From the NCBI GenBank assembly GCA_943371535.1, contig CALRVE020000013.1, positions 1-64,000 of the forward strand: 64,000 nucleotides of DNA, given 5' to 3'. Shown piece by piece: positions 26,628 to 35,159 of this stretch. The stretch comes from UBA1930 sp943371535. GTDB lineage: Bacteria; Bacteroidota; Bacteroidia; Chitinophagales; Chitinophagaceae. The translations under genes were made by a program, and so were the position numbers. Within the stretch, counting starts at the first letter, position 1. The number at the start of each line of letters is the position of its first letter. The notes beneath the pieces were generated by a model. It ran no database searches, was not told the DNA's origin, and worked only from the letters and a program-made list of their open reading frames with translations.

Positions 26628-27742
26628 TCCATATTAATAAACTGCAAACAAACGGGTGTTCCAACTTTAATTTCATTTCCCGTTGGGGTTAACAAACCAG
26701 TTGTTGTATCTCTTTTAAATATAACAATGGTATTGCTATTTTGATTGGCAATTAATACATACTGATTAGTAGGATCTATAATAAAATTTCTAGGTGTTTT
26801 TCCTAAAGTTGAATTCGAGGCTTTAAAAATTAGATGACCATTTTTTTGTACGCTAAATGTAGAAATAGAATTGTATTTGCCTCTGTCTGTAACATATAAA
26901 AATTTACCATCGTTAGATAAATGAATATCGGCACTGCCTTTATCAAGTGTCATTGATGTATCAGTGCTAGTACTTGTTACTAAAGCCCATTTATTTTTCT
27001 GTTGTTTAAACAAATCAATTGTTCCACTCAACTCATTAACTACATACAAATTGTTGTTATGAAAAGCTAGATGTCTTGGCCCATTACCAGCTTTAGAAGC
27101 AATATAGTTAGTGGTGTCGTTTAAAAGTGGGATAAGATTTTTTCTATTGAAACAATATCTATGAATTTTATCTGTACCTAAATCAGTTACCCATAAAAAT
27201 TGTTCTTTGATATCAAAAACAGAAGTGTGTGCATGCGGTTCTGATTGTCTTGATTTAACAATGCTATTACCTTTATGTTGAATTAATTGTACCAATTTAC
27301 CAACAGTTCCATCTTCGTTAATGGGCAAAGCCGATACATTACCAGCCGTATAATTTGCAGTAAATAACCATTTGTTTTTTTTGTCAACAGTAATAAAGCA
27401 TGGACCTTCACCTTCTGTATTTTCTTTGTTTAAAAACTGTAATGTTCCGGTTGTTTTATCAAACTTAAAAGCACTTGCTTCATTAGGTTTAGAATTGCCA
27501 TTTTGGTTTACTGAATACACAAATTGTTGATTAGAGCTAAGAGTTAAATAAGATGGGTTTTCAGCAAAAATTTTACTTACAAAACTTGCAGTACCATTAG
27601 TTGAATTGAATTTATAGATAGAAATTCCTTCGCCATTGCCTTTAGGTGGGGTGTAAGTTCCAATAATTAAATAAAATTCATTGGATTGAGCTGCTGAAAA
27701 CAAACAAATGAAACCGAGTAGAATCGAAGTAAATAATTTCAT
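26624..27742 (-). CDS. secreted lactonase family protein (YbhE/Pgl-type beta-propeller)
   Basis: A 372-residue protein with a signal peptide (MKLFTSILLGFICLFSAAQS). The body is a seven-bladed propeller of the YbhE 6-phosphogluconolactonase family: YLIIGTYTPPKGNGEGISIY at the first blade, then NPSYLTLSSNQQFVYSVNQ, GEGPCFITVDKKNKWLFTANY, RQSEPHAHTSVFD (SEPHAH-type motif of the active-site region), GNGPRHLAFHNNNLYVVNE and GKTPRNFIIDPTNQYVLIANQN. Because it is exported, a role in cytosolic pentose phosphate metabolism is unlikely; the substrate may be another lactone. Monocistronic, convergent with the basic secreted protein gene. Confidence 0.9.
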   Translation of the reverse strand: MKLFTSILLGFICLFSAAQSNEFYLIIGTYTPPKGNGEGISIYKFNSTNGTASFVSKIFAENPSYLTLSSNQQFVYSVNQNGNSKPNEASAFKFDKTTGTLQFLNKENTEGEGPCFITVDKKNKWLFTANYTAGNVSALPINEDGTVGKLVQLIQHKGNSIVKSRQSEPHAHTSVFDIKEQFLWVTDLGTDKIHRYCFNRKNLIPLLNDTTNYIASKAGNGPRHLAFHNNNLYVVNELSGTIDLFKQQKNKWALVTSTSTDTSMTLDKGSADIHLSNDGKFLYVTDRGKYNSISTFSVQKNGHLIFKASNSTLGKTPRNFIIDPTNQYVLIANQNSNTIVIFKRDTTTGLLTPTGNEIKVGTPVCLQFINMD

Positions 27743-27992
27743 GTAATGAATTAATGGATGAGCTAAAATAATTGCAAATACTATTTCACTAATGCAATTT
27801 AAAGTTTAGTTGCTTAATCATTAGCAATTTATGATTGCTTATCTAATTGTAGAAATTAATTCTACATTCAATAATTGTTAAAGATTATAGCTTAACTATT
27901 GTATTTAATTCAAATTGTAAAGCAGCAACTTTTGTTAGAATATTATCATTATACAGCACCCTTTTGTAGTTAATAAACTTTGTTGATATTAA

Positions 27993-28027
27993 TTTAATTC
28001 AGCAATCAATAAATATCCCTATGTTTG
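27993..28027 (+). promoter_or_regulatory. candidate promoter for the PID-CTERM gene
   Basis: TATGTTTG at 28020-28027 matches the TAnnTTTG -7 box, with TTTA at 27993-27996 about 23 bases upstream as a weak -33 box. The transcript would have a leader of about 100 bases before 28132. Otherwise the 27743-28131 gap shows no gene. Confidence 0.5.
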
Positions 28028-28131
28028 CACATATAAATGTTTTGGTAAAACTTGTTTTGTGAAAGTAGATTTTCACTAAACAAATAATGAAGAACTACTT
28101 TAACTGATATACTAATTCTAATTTTTATTTT

Positions 28132-28350
28132 ATGAAATTCAATGTAACAACAGCACAAGTTTTGAAGTTTGCAATTATTTGTGTAATTCTTGTAGGCTTT
28201 TTAAACTCTGCATCTGCACAGCCAGTATTTGATGACGATGTAAACGATGTGCCAGTTGATGGTGGTTTAAGTTTGTTAGTTGCAGCAGGTGTAGGCTATG
28301 GTGCAAAAAAAATAAGAGAAAAGAGAAAAAAGAATACAAATACTATTTAA
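28132..28350 (+). CDS. minimal PID-CTERM sorting-signal protein
   Basis: A 72-residue protein made almost entirely of sorting signals. Residues 1-30 are a signal peptide (FAIICVILVGFLNSASA, cut near AQ-PV). About ten acidic residues (FDDDVNDV) lead to the motif PVDGG at 41-45, a hydrophobic helix (46-57, LSLLVAAGVGYG) and a basic tail (KKIREKRKK). The motif-helix-basic tail arrangement is that of exosortase substrates, here the PID-CTERM type of Bacteroidota (P-[IV]-D-GG). After processing almost no mature chain would remain, which is unusual. The putative exosortase is the next gene, convergent, with a terminator between them. Confidence 0.82.
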   Translation: MKFNVTTAQVLKFAIICVILVGFLNSASAQPVFDDDVNDVPVDGGLSLLVAAGVGYGAKKIREKRKKNTNTI

Positions 28351-28370
28351 GTATTAAATCATTTTATTGT

Positions 28371-28402
28371 TAAAAGGTTCTGCCATTGGTAGAACCTTTT
28401 TT
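28371..28402 (+). terminator. terminator after the PID-CTERM gene
   Basis: A ten-base perfect stem AAAAGGTTCT / AGAACCTTTT with a 9-base loop followed by further T. The A-run on the left lets it also serve the minus strand, where the convergent exosortase gene ends at 28536. Confidence 0.9.
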
Positions 28403-28535
28403 ATGAGCTAATTCAATAAATGGTTACTATAAATAATACCCTATTCATTACAATGCAATTATCTAAAATTCTTCAGTAATAAATAATTGGAAGAAATACG
28501 AAATAATTTTATAGAAAATAAATTTAATAAAATAC

Positions 28536-29150
28536 TTAACCTTCTTTAGAATGGGATGCTACTAAACTTTGTTCTTTTTTTACAGCTTTTAGAAACCAAA
28601 ATATCATACCTGTTACAATCATATACGCAATAATATTATAAAAAGTATGATGATCTAAACTAAAAGGCTTGTACCATTTTTTATCATTTGCAATCAATAA
28701 AATAGTGATTCGAATCATGTTAGAAAACAAAATAATTGAGCAACCAGTTGCAAGCCATTTCAATTTAAAAGAAATTCTTCCTGTATTAGCCAAAACAAAC
28801 GCTATCCAAAAGCTTAATATTCCATAGCCTAAACATGAATAAACCAATTGTACGCCATAACCTCCTTTTATTCTGATTACAAACTCCGAAATAATATTGG
28901 TATCATATCCTAAAATACTCATTAACCCTTTTGTACCATATAAAATGGTATATCTTAACCATCTAACATAGTTTACATATTTATCTAACCATTCAATATA
29001 ATATTTTCCACCTTTTCCGGTAATTCCAATAAAAAAAGTAGTGCCATAGTCTAAAATAAAGTACAAAAGCAATAGCTTTATTGCATATTTGAAAAAGGCT
29101 TTATTATTATTCAGTTGAAGTGCCATATCTAAACGTAAATATATTGTCAT
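28536..29150 (-). CDS. exosortase family integral membrane protease/transpeptidase
   Basis: A 204-residue polytopic membrane protein with about five to six helices. It carries the exosortase triad in order: Cys106 in YSCLGYGILSFW, Arg147 in SNMIRITILL, and His167/168 in DHHTFYNIIAY. Exosortases cut PEP-CTERM-like tails and transfer the protein to a surface anchor. The small size and lack of extra domains are usual for the Bacteroidota branches. The start may be ATG 29150 or ATG 29126 (MALQLNNNKAFF). It faces the PID-CTERM gene tail to tail; I infer that they are enzyme and substrate. No EPS cluster adjoins it, unlike many Gram-negative exosortase loci. Confidence 0.85.
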   Translation of the reverse strand: MTIYLRLDMALQLNNNKAFFKYAIKLLLLYFILDYGTTFFIGITGKGGKYYIEWLDKYVNYVRWLRYTILYGTKGLMSILGYDTNIISEFVIRIKGGYGVQLVYSCLGYGILSFWIAFVLANTGRISFKLKWLATGCSIILFSNMIRITILLIANDKKWYKPFSLDHHTFYNIIAYMIVTGMIFWFLKAVKKEQSLVASHSKEG

Positions 29151-29231
29151 TCTTCACTTAAAACTTATTTTTTAAATAATTTATGAACTTGAAGTGAAAA
29201 ATTCTTCTTTCGTAAATAGAATATATTGGTT

Positions 29232-30242
29232 ATGAATAGAAGAAACTTCTTATCATTGGGTACTTCATTCTTTGCTTCAATACCTTTCTTACATTGTTCA
29301 ATCATTAATACTACTCAAAAACCCATTGTTGTTTCTACTTGGGATGCAGGTATGTTAGCCAATGCAGCTGCTTGGGAAGTATTGATAAAAAATGGTAAAG
29401 CTTTAGACGCTGTTGAAAAAGGCGTTATGGTTACCGAAGCAGAAGTAAATTGTTGTGTTGGGTTAGGAGCAAACCCTGATAGAGAAGGTATTGTTACATT
29501 AGATGCTAGTATTATGGATGAAAAAGGTAATTGTGGTGCTGTTGCTTTTTTAGAACAAATTAAACATCCAGTTAGTGTTGCTAGAAGGGTTATGGAAAAA
29601 TCGCCACATGTTTTTTTGGTAGGTAAAGGAGCTCAACAGTTTGCTATAGAACAAGGCTTTAGTTTAGAAAAAAATGAATTGAGTGCCAATGCGAAAAAAT
29701 CTTATGAAGGTTGGTTGAAAAAAAGCAACTATTCACCAGCAATCAATAGAGAAAATCAATCGCATGAACAATCAAATATTCCTTTACCAACAGCCAATGA
29801 AAATAATCACGATACAATTGGTATGATTGCATTAGACAGTTCAAGTAATTTAAGTGGCAGTTGTACTACTAGCGGACAAGGTTTTAAAATGAGAGGTAGG
29901 GTAGGCGATGCACCCATTATTGGTGCAGGATTATTTGTAGATAATGAAATTGGTGCAGCCGTTGCAACAGGAAATGGCGAAGATGTAATTCGTATTGCAG
30001 GATGCCACTCTGTTATTGAATTTATGCGACAAGGTTTTACCCCTGAAATAGCTTGTAAAAAAACAGTAGAAAAACTCCTTAAACTAAAAGGAATTGAGTA
30101 TTGCAAAACTTCACAAGTTTGTTTCATTGCCTTAAATAAAAATGGAGTTGTAGGTGCTTATAGTTTACAAAAAGGATTTTCGTATGCAGTACAATCTGCT
30201 AATGAAAGCAAGTTGTTTAAGGCTAAGTTTTTAATAACTTAG
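29232..30242 (+). CDS. N4-(beta-N-acetylglucosaminyl)-L-asparaginase / isoaspartyl peptidase family
   Basis: A 336-residue Ntn-hydrolase. I start it at ATG 29232 rather than TTG 29226; this gives MNRRNFLSLGTSFFASIPFL, a Tat-like RR signal with a possible lipobox (LHC). The chain self-cleaves before Thr195 (NHDTIGMIALD). Conserved pieces are STWDAGMLANAAAWEVL, DAVEKGVMVTEAE, SGSCTTSGQGFKMRGRVGDAPIIGAGLFVDN and GAAVATGNGEDVIRIAGCHSV. The sequence resembles glycosylasparaginase more than plant-type asparaginase. It would act in the periplasm, releasing GlcNAc-amine-linked or isoaspartyl residues. Divergent from the exosortase and convergent with DUF4407. Confidence 0.92.
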   Translation: MNRRNFLSLGTSFFASIPFLHCSIINTTQKPIVVSTWDAGMLANAAAWEVLIKNGKALDAVEKGVMVTEAEVNCCVGLGANPDREGIVTLDASIMDEKGNCGAVAFLEQIKHPVSVARRVMEKSPHVFLVGKGAQQFAIEQGFSLEKNELSANAKKSYEGWLKKSNYSPAINRENQSHEQSNIPLPTANENNHDTIGMIALDSSSNLSGSCTTSGQGFKMRGRVGDAPIIGAGLFVDNEIGAAVATGNGEDVIRIAGCHSVIEFMRQGFTPEIACKKTVEKLLKLKGIEYCKTSQVCFIALNKNGVVGAYSLQKGFSYAVQSANESKLFKAKFLIT

Positions 30243-30254
30243 TAATAATTTTAC

Positions 30255-31454
30255 TTAATGCTCTTGCTTTGTAAGTAAATTCTTTTTCATGTTTTTCCAA
30301 AATGAATTAAAACTTTTTTCATCTGTATCCTTCCAATCATCCCGTTCTGTTTTTAGTAAATCGATTCTCTTTTTTTGTGTTTCCGTAAAAAAGGTTTCTA
30401 GTAATTCTTTATCGGCACTAAATGCTAGTTGATTGTAATGCAACTTCAAATCAATTTCATGTTGCTGATTGGCTTGTAAAATTGTGGCTTCAATTTCTTC
30501 TCGGCTTTTTACTTTTTTGTCATAAGTGCCTATCGGTAAAATGCTTTTTGCAATAACTGGCATCAGTTCAATCAGCAGTAATAAAATTAACAGTAACCAA
30601 TATCTCGTTTGCAAGGCTGTACTTGTTTTCAGCAAATTATTTAAGCCTTCAATCTGGGTTAAAAATCCATTGTTGAGTAATTGATTAAATGCTTGTTGTT
30701 CTTGAATAATTTGTTGATCAATGGCTGTTAATGCACTATCCGTTTGCATTATTTTAGGTTGAATTTGTTTCTCAAGTATTGAATAATTATTGAGCAATAA
30801 TTCGTAAGCTTGTTTTTTGGTTCTTGCAATAGCTTCTAATCCAACTTTTTTACTACCACCTGTGCCATCAGTTTCAGCTATAAATGCTGCCCTTGCTTGA
30901 GCTACTTCATTATATTTAGTGTTTAACTCACTTTGCAATTGTTGTTTTTTTTGTAGCCAGTTTTGTTTTTGTTCGGCATATAAGCTAGTTTGTTTTTGTA
31001 GCTTTTCTGTTTTCTTAAATTCATTATCTAGTGATACTTGTTGTTGTATTTCTTTTTTAAATAAATACAATAAAGCTGGTTGAGCCATAAATGTACCAAT
31101 GGTTGCAGCTAAAACAAGCCTGAATAAAAATGGAACTATTTTTCTTTTGTTGCTGCTTGTAATTCCTTTAATTAGAGCTCTATCAATACATAAAATAATA
31201 AAACCCATAAATATTCCAAGTGCAATAAAAGCCAATGGATTACTCACTACTAAACTAAAAAAATACATCCATGCAATGGTGGCAAACATCCATGTACAAA
31301 AAACAGTTGTGCCAATAATAGCATATCTATTTCTATCAATTACACAATCTTTAATTAATTCTTTTTCGGCTGTTGCTAACCACCATAAAAATTCAGTCCA
31401 CTTCGTTGGTGCATAACTTTCTTCTTGAGAAAGCATTGCATTGCTTTGCTGCAT
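30255..31454 (-). CDS. DUF4407 membrane protein
   Basis: A 399-residue protein matching DUF4407: TKWTEFLWWLATAEKELIKDCVIDRNRYAIIGTTVF at the N-terminus, two TMs at about 45-95, a third near 105-128, a long coiled-coil segment (about 135-265, Gln/Lys-rich) and a fourth TM near 275-295 (YWLLLILLLLIELMPVIAKSILP). The C-terminus (DDWKDTDEKSFNSFWKNMKK) is charged. Function of this family is unknown. The coiled coil between membrane segments suggests a periplasmic or cytosolic stalk. Single gene. Confidence 0.87.
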   Translation of the reverse strand: MQQSNAMLSQEESYAPTKWTEFLWWLATAEKELIKDCVIDRNRYAIIGTTVFCTWMFATIAWMYFFSLVVSNPLAFIALGIFMGFIILCIDRALIKGITSSNKRKIVPFLFRLVLAATIGTFMAQPALLYLFKKEIQQQVSLDNEFKKTEKLQKQTSLYAEQKQNWLQKKQQLQSELNTKYNEVAQARAAFIAETDGTGGSKKVGLEAIARTKKQAYELLLNNYSILEKQIQPKIMQTDSALTAIDQQIIQEQQAFNQLLNNGFLTQIEGLNNLLKTSTALQTRYWLLLILLLLIELMPVIAKSILPIGTYDKKVKSREEIEATILQANQQHEIDLKLHYNQLAFSADKELLETFFTETQKKRIDLLKTERDDWKDTDEKSFNSFWKNMKKNLLTKQEH

Positions 31455-31584
31455 AATAATTGAATTATGAAATGAGGTGGTTGAAGTTGAAAACAGGTTG
31501 AAGTGGGAACGATGTAAAAATAATGCAATGAGAACTGGAATACTAAAAATTATTTTGGGTGAATAAGTAAAAAACTAAATAATC

Positions 31585-31616
31585 TTTCTTTAAAAATATT
31601 CATTCCCTTATTTTTG
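31585..31616 (+). promoter_or_regulatory. promoter of the SRP RNA gene
   Basis: TATTTTTG at 31609-31616 is a full TAnnTTTG -7 box; TTTC at 31585-31588 sits 20 bases upstream in the -33 place (consensus TTTG). The predicted start coincides with the 5' end of the RNA helix at about 31620. Confidence 0.7.
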
Positions 31617-31618
31617 CA

Positions 31619-31716
31619 TTGGCAGGTCTTATACGACCAGCTCCTGCTGAACCTCCCCAGGGTAGGAATACAGCAAGGATAGGCGGTTGAGCGGTGCGAT
31701 GTGAGTAGCCTGCCAC
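31619..31716 (+). ncRNA. ffs: 4.5S signal recognition particle RNA (small bacterial SRP RNA)
   Basis: About 98 bases fold end to end: TGGCAGG at 31620 pairs with CCTGCCA ending at 31715. The apical part carries the conserved Ffh-binding loop region GAACCTCCCCAGG...GGAATACAGCAAGG (31651-31679), the signature of small SRP RNAs. A good Bacteroidota promoter precedes it and a CACTTTTT run follows. It works with Ffh to target nascent membrane and secretory proteins. The tail may read on to fsa 92 bases downstream. Confidence 0.92.
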
Positions 31717-31807
31717 TTTTTAAAATATTACAAGATGCAACATTTGAAGTTTTAAAAAGTTTCATTTGTTGCATTTTTTGCTTTTACATTAAAACTACAC
31801 GAATAAC

Positions 31808-32458
31808 ATGAAATTTTTTATTGACACAGCCAACCTCGATCAAATTAAAGAAGCCAATGATTTAGGTATTTTAGATGGTGTTACAACCAACCCATCATTA
31901 ATGGCTAAAGAAGGCATTAAAGGCGAAGAAGCAATTGCCAATCATTATAAAACTATTTGTGAATTAGTAGATGGTGATATTAGTGCTGAAGTGTTGGGCG
32001 TAACCTACGAAGGCATTATTGAAGAAGGTAAAAAGTTAGCAGCTATTCATCCGAATATTGTGGTGAAAGTTCCTATGATTAAAGATGGTATTAAAGCCAT
32101 TAAATGGTTTACCGATAATGGTATTAAAACCAATTGTACGTTAATTTTTAGTGCTGGTCAGGCTATTTTAGCTGCCAAAGCTGGTGCTACTTATATTTCT
32201 CCATTTTTAGGTAGAATTGATGATAGCGGTTGGGATGGTGTTCAACTAATTGAACAAATAGCTCAAATCTATTCGGTGCAAGGTTTTAAAAGTGAAATTT
32301 TAGCTGCATCAATTCGTAATCCTAATCATATTATTCGTTGTGCCGAAGCTGGTGCAAATGTTTGTACTTGTCCATTAGATTCAATCTTAGGTTTATTAAA
32401 ACATCCATTAACCGATATTGGCTTGGCTAAGTTTTTAGAAGATGCTAAAAAAATGTAA
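31808..32458 (+). CDS. fsa: fructose-6-phosphate aldolase / small transaldolase (TalC family)
   Basis: A 216-residue member of the short transaldolase/FSA family, normal length. Motifs are MKFFIDTANLDQIKEA, GVTTNPSLMAKEG, AEVLGVT, the Schiff-base Lys in NIVVKVPMIKDGIKA, NCTLIFSAGQAILAAKAGATYISPFLGRIDD, EILAASIRNPNHIIRCAEAGANVCTCP. Whether it acts as transaldolase or as fructose-6-phosphate aldolase cannot be read from the sequence. Cytosolic sugar-phosphate metabolism. It ends at a strong bidirectional terminator shared with the convergent mutase gene. Confidence 0.95.
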   Translation: MKFFIDTANLDQIKEANDLGILDGVTTNPSLMAKEGIKGEEAIANHYKTICELVDGDISAEVLGVTYEGIIEEGKKLAAIHPNIVVKVPMIKDGIKAIKWFTDNGIKTNCTLIFSAGQAILAAKAGATYISPFLGRIDDSGWDGVQLIEQIAQIYSVQGFKSEILAASIRNPNHIIRCAEAGANVCTCPLDSILGLLKHPLTDIGLAKFLEDAKKM

Positions 32459-32481
32459 AGTATACTTTGATGAATAAAAAA

Positions 32482-32511
32482 AATCCCGATTGAAACTCAA
32501 TCGGGATTTTT
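32482..32511. terminator. bidirectional terminator between fsa and the mutase gene
   Basis: Stem AATCCCGATTG / CAATCGGGATT with loop AAACT, flanked by A7 on the left and T6 on the right. Confidence 0.92.
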
Positions 32512-32517
32512 TATTGA

Positions 32518-34077
32518 TTATTTATATTCTCCATAAACCTTTCTTAAACAATCGGCAATTTCTCCAAGTGTGCAATAATGTTCTACTGCTTCTACTACCA
32601 ATGGCATTAAATTATCTGTACCTTTTGCAGCATTTTCAATGGCTTGTAAATAAGAAATAACTTTTTGGTTATCTCTTTTTGCTTTGAGTATATTCAACTT
32701 TTCTATTTGTACAGTTCTAATACTATCATCAATTTTAAAACCCGGTATTGGAGCTTCTTTATCAACTGTAAATTTATTTACACCAACAATTATTTTATTG
32801 CCACTTTCAATATTGCGTTGGTATTCGTATGCACTTCTGGCAATTTCATTCTGCATAAAACCTTCTTCAATAGCACTTACACTACCGCCCATTGCATCTA
32901 TTTGATGTATGAGTTCCCATGCTTTTTGCTCAACTTCATTGGTAAGACTTTCTACAAAATAACTACCTGCCAATGGATCAACAGTATCGGCAATGCCGCT
33001 TTCAAATGCAACTACTTGTTGGGTTCTTAAAGCAATTCTTGCTGCTTCTTCTGTAGGTAAACTTAAGGCTTCATCATAACCATTGGTATGTAGGCTTTGT
33101 GTACCACCTAATGCTGCTGCTAAAGTTTGAATAGTAACTCTGCAAATATTATTTAATGGCTGTTGTGCTGTTAATGTTGCTCCCCCAGTTTGTGTATGAA
33201 AACGAAGCATCATGGCTTTTTCATCGGTTGCTCCCAACTCTTTCATCATGTTAGCCCACATGCGTCTAGCTGCTCTAAATTTGGCTACTTCTTCAAATAA
33301 ATTATTGTGTGCATTGAAGAAAAAAGAAAGGCGTTTGCCAAACACATTAATATCTAAACCCTTATCTAAAGCAGCTTTTACGTATGCTTTACCATTGCTT
33401 AATGTAAAAGCAATTTCTTGTACTGCTGTACTTCCTGCTTCACGAATATGATAGCCCGAAATAGAAATGGTATTCCATTTTGGAACTTCTTTGCTGCACC
33501 ATTCAAAAATATCTGTAATGATTCGCATGCTTGGCTTTGGAGGATATATGTAAGTACCCCTTGCAGCATACTCTTTTAAAATATCGTTTTGTATAGTGCC
33601 AGAAATTTTTTTTATATCGGCTCCTTGCTTTTTTGCTAAGGCCACATAAAATGCCAACAATATAAAACCTGTTGCATTAATGGTCATTGAAGTAGATACT
33701 TTTTCTAAATCAATTCCTTCAAAAAGGCGTTCCATATCTTCAATACTATCAATAGCAACACCTACTTTACCAACTTCACCTTCTGCTAAATCATGGTCGC
33801 TATCGTAACCAATTTGTGTAGGCAAATCAAATGCAACACTCAAGCCCATTACACCTTGTTGCAGCAAATAATGGTAGCGTTTATTGCTTTCTTCGGCAGT
33901 TGAAAAACCAGCGTACTGCCTCATGGTCCATAATTTACCTCTATACATATCTGGTTGTACACCTCTTGTATAAGGAAATTCTCCTGGTGCTTCTAATGGT
34001 GCTATATGTTCGGTATGTTTTTTTGTATAAACATGTTCAATACTTATTCCACTATCTGTTTTTCTTTCGTTACTCAT
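32518..34077 (-). CDS. methylmalonyl-CoA mutase family, large subunit without B12 domain
   Basis: A 519-residue catalytic TIM-barrel chain. Key stretches are EFPYTRGVQPDMYRGKLWTMRQYAGFSTAEESN, GLSVAFDLPTQIGYDSDH, TSMTINATGF, GTIQNDILKEYAARGTYIYPP, ISGYHIREAGSTA and FHTQTGGATLTAQQPLNN. The chain stops before the cobalamin-binding DxHxxG domain, so a separate small subunit must supply B12, as in the split mutases of archaea and many Bacteroidota. It interconverts methylmalonyl-CoA or a similar acyl-CoA (isobutyryl- or ethylmalonyl-type) and the succinyl isomer. The small subunit and any MeaB-like chaperone are not in this window. Stops at the shared terminator. Confidence 0.92.
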   Translation of the reverse strand: MSNERKTDSGISIEHVYTKKHTEHIAPLEAPGEFPYTRGVQPDMYRGKLWTMRQYAGFSTAEESNKRYHYLLQQGVMGLSVAFDLPTQIGYDSDHDLAEGEVGKVGVAIDSIEDMERLFEGIDLEKVSTSMTINATGFILLAFYVALAKKQGADIKKISGTIQNDILKEYAARGTYIYPPKPSMRIITDIFEWCSKEVPKWNTISISGYHIREAGSTAVQEIAFTLSNGKAYVKAALDKGLDINVFGKRLSFFFNAHNNLFEEVAKFRAARRMWANMMKELGATDEKAMMLRFHTQTGGATLTAQQPLNNICRVTIQTLAAALGGTQSLHTNGYDEALSLPTEEAARIALRTQQVVAFESGIADTVDPLAGSYFVESLTNEVEQKAWELIHQIDAMGGSVSAIEEGFMQNEIARSAYEYQRNIESGNKIIVGVNKFTVDKEAPIPGFKIDDSIRTVQIEKLNILKAKRDNQKVISYLQAIENAAKGTDNLMPLVVEAVEHYCTLGEIADCLRKVYGEYK

Positions 34078-34118
34078 GTGGCAAGAAGTTAATCGTTGTT
34101 TTGTGAAAATGTAGTTAT

Positions 34119-34163
34119 GAATTGTAAATTTTCAATTGTAAATTTTCAATTGTTAATTGACAA
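34119..34163. repeat. 14-bp tandem and inverted AATTGTAAATTTTC repeat
   Basis: AATTGTAAATTTTC occurs twice head to tail, followed by the self-complementary CAATTGTTAATTGACAATTG. It lies directly against the stop codon of the 34169 gene and 40 bases from the mutase start. Confidence 0.7.
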
Positions 34164-34168
34164 TTGAA

Positions 34169-34687
34169 TTACATCAATTTCTTTGCTTCATAGCTTAATA
34201 TTTCACTCACTATTTCATGTAGTGTTCCTTTTTTATCGTTCAATAAAAATTCGGCTAACACTCTATTCAAATCAAAGCCTGTTGCTGTTTCGGGTAATAA
34301 ATTGGCAATTTGAGAAACAATAGAAATGTTTTGTTCTTTCAAGTTTTTTATAGCACTCCAAGCTTCGGGGCTTACATACATTTGTTGAGTGATATTGTAT
34401 TCAAATTCTTGCTTAATATTTTCAATTAACAATAATTGCATTTGTTGAGCAGTAAAACCTGGTTGACTTAATCTTGGAATTAAATTTGGCAACGCCATTC
34501 TATCGGCTAATAAAATTAAACGTTCGTAAGCTTGTAGTTTTAATTGTTTAGTAGATGGGTCTAACTCAGTATTAGTGGTTGAGGTTGCCCCTTTTTTCTT
34601 TTTTCTAAGCATAGGTAAAACAGAAACAATTAAAAAAACTAAAATCGCCACTGAAAAAACAATACTAGCAATAGTTATCGAATCCAT
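34169..34687 (-). CDS. conserved membrane-anchored protein of unknown function
   Basis: A 172-residue protein from the ATG at 34687 (MDSITIASIVFSVAILVFL); the frame could extend to 34717 but that would add a hydrophilic leader before the membrane helix. One TM (about 5-27) is followed by a basic cluster (RKKKKG) and a mainly helical cytosolic domain (KLQAYERLILLADRMALPNLIPRL, MQLLLIENIKQEFEYNITQQMYVSPEAW, NRVLAEFLLNDKKGTLHEIVSEILSYEAKKLM). I recognise this as a Bacteroidota-specific type often next to the A-type Fe-S carrier gene, but with no known role. Divergent from that gene here. Confidence 0.75.
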   Translation of the reverse strand: MDSITIASIVFSVAILVFLIVSVLPMLRKKKKGATSTTNTELDPSTKQLKLQAYERLILLADRMALPNLIPRLSQPGFTAQQMQLLLIENIKQEFEYNITQQMYVSPEAWSAIKNLKEQNISIVSQIANLLPETATGFDLNRVLAEFLLNDKKGTLHEIVSEILSYEAKKLM

Positions 34688-34750
34688 ATAAATAATTTTA
34701 GCAAATATAGTTACCAAAAGGTTATGAGTATTTCCTCTAATCGAAAGGCG

Positions 34751-34786
34751 TTTGTATTGGCTTTAACTTTTGTATAATTAATTTTG
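34751..34786 (+). promoter_or_regulatory. candidate promoter for the A-type Fe-S carrier gene
   Basis: TAATTTTG at 34779-34786 fits TAnnTTTG, with TTTG at 34751-34754 as a -33 box (24-base spacing, slightly long). The start would be close to 34792, leaving a very short leader before ATG 34802. This argues against the in-frame TTG at 34784, which lies inside the box. Confidence 0.5.
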
Positions 34787-34801
34787 CCAAAAGGTTTTAT
34801 T

Positions 34802-35146
34802 ATGGAAGCAACAACAACTTTACCAGTTTCATTTACACAAAGTGCTATTAATGAAGTAAAAAGATTAATGAATGAAGAAGGTTTTGATACCAACACTAAA
34901 TTAAGAGTGGGTGTTAAAGGGGGTGGTTGTAGTGGTATGACTTATGTTTTAGGCTTTGATGCACTTCAAGAAGAAGATGAAGTGTATGAAACGGAAGATT
35001 TTTCTTTTATCATGAACAAAAGCCACGGTCTTTACTTATTTGGAATGGAAGTAGATTGGCAAGATGGATTAAATAGCAGAGGTTTTACATTTAGCAATCC
35101 TAACGCTAGTAAAACTTGTGGTTGCGGTACTTCTTTTGCAGTTTAA
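34802..35146 (+). CDS. A-type iron-sulfur carrier (IscA/SufA/ErpA family)
   Basis: A 114-residue HesB-like protein. The three cluster-binding cysteines are C-S-G (KGGGCSGMTYVLGF, about C44) and C-G-C-G near the C-terminus (KTCGCGTSFAV). It delivers or assembles Fe-S clusters for apo-proteins, which would include the NuoB/NuoI clusters encoded elsewhere in the window. It stands alone rather than in a suf operon. The start ATG 34802 (MEATTTLPVSFTQSAINEV) is preferred over the TTG at 34784. Confidence 0.95.
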   Translation: MEATTTLPVSFTQSAINEVKRLMNEEGFDTNTKLRVGVKGGGCSGMTYVLGFDALQEEDEVYETEDFSFIMNKSHGLYLFGMEVDWQDGLNSRGFTFSNPNASKTCGCGTSFAV

Positions 35147-35159
35147 TTTCATAACTGTA

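Noticed and set aside
31550..31774. A 74-codon frame on the minus strand
   Set aside because: It lies antisense across the SRP RNA and has no protein-like features.
33831..34106. A 91-codon plus-strand frame
   Set aside because: Antisense to the mutase gene; translation is low-complexity and unlike a protein.
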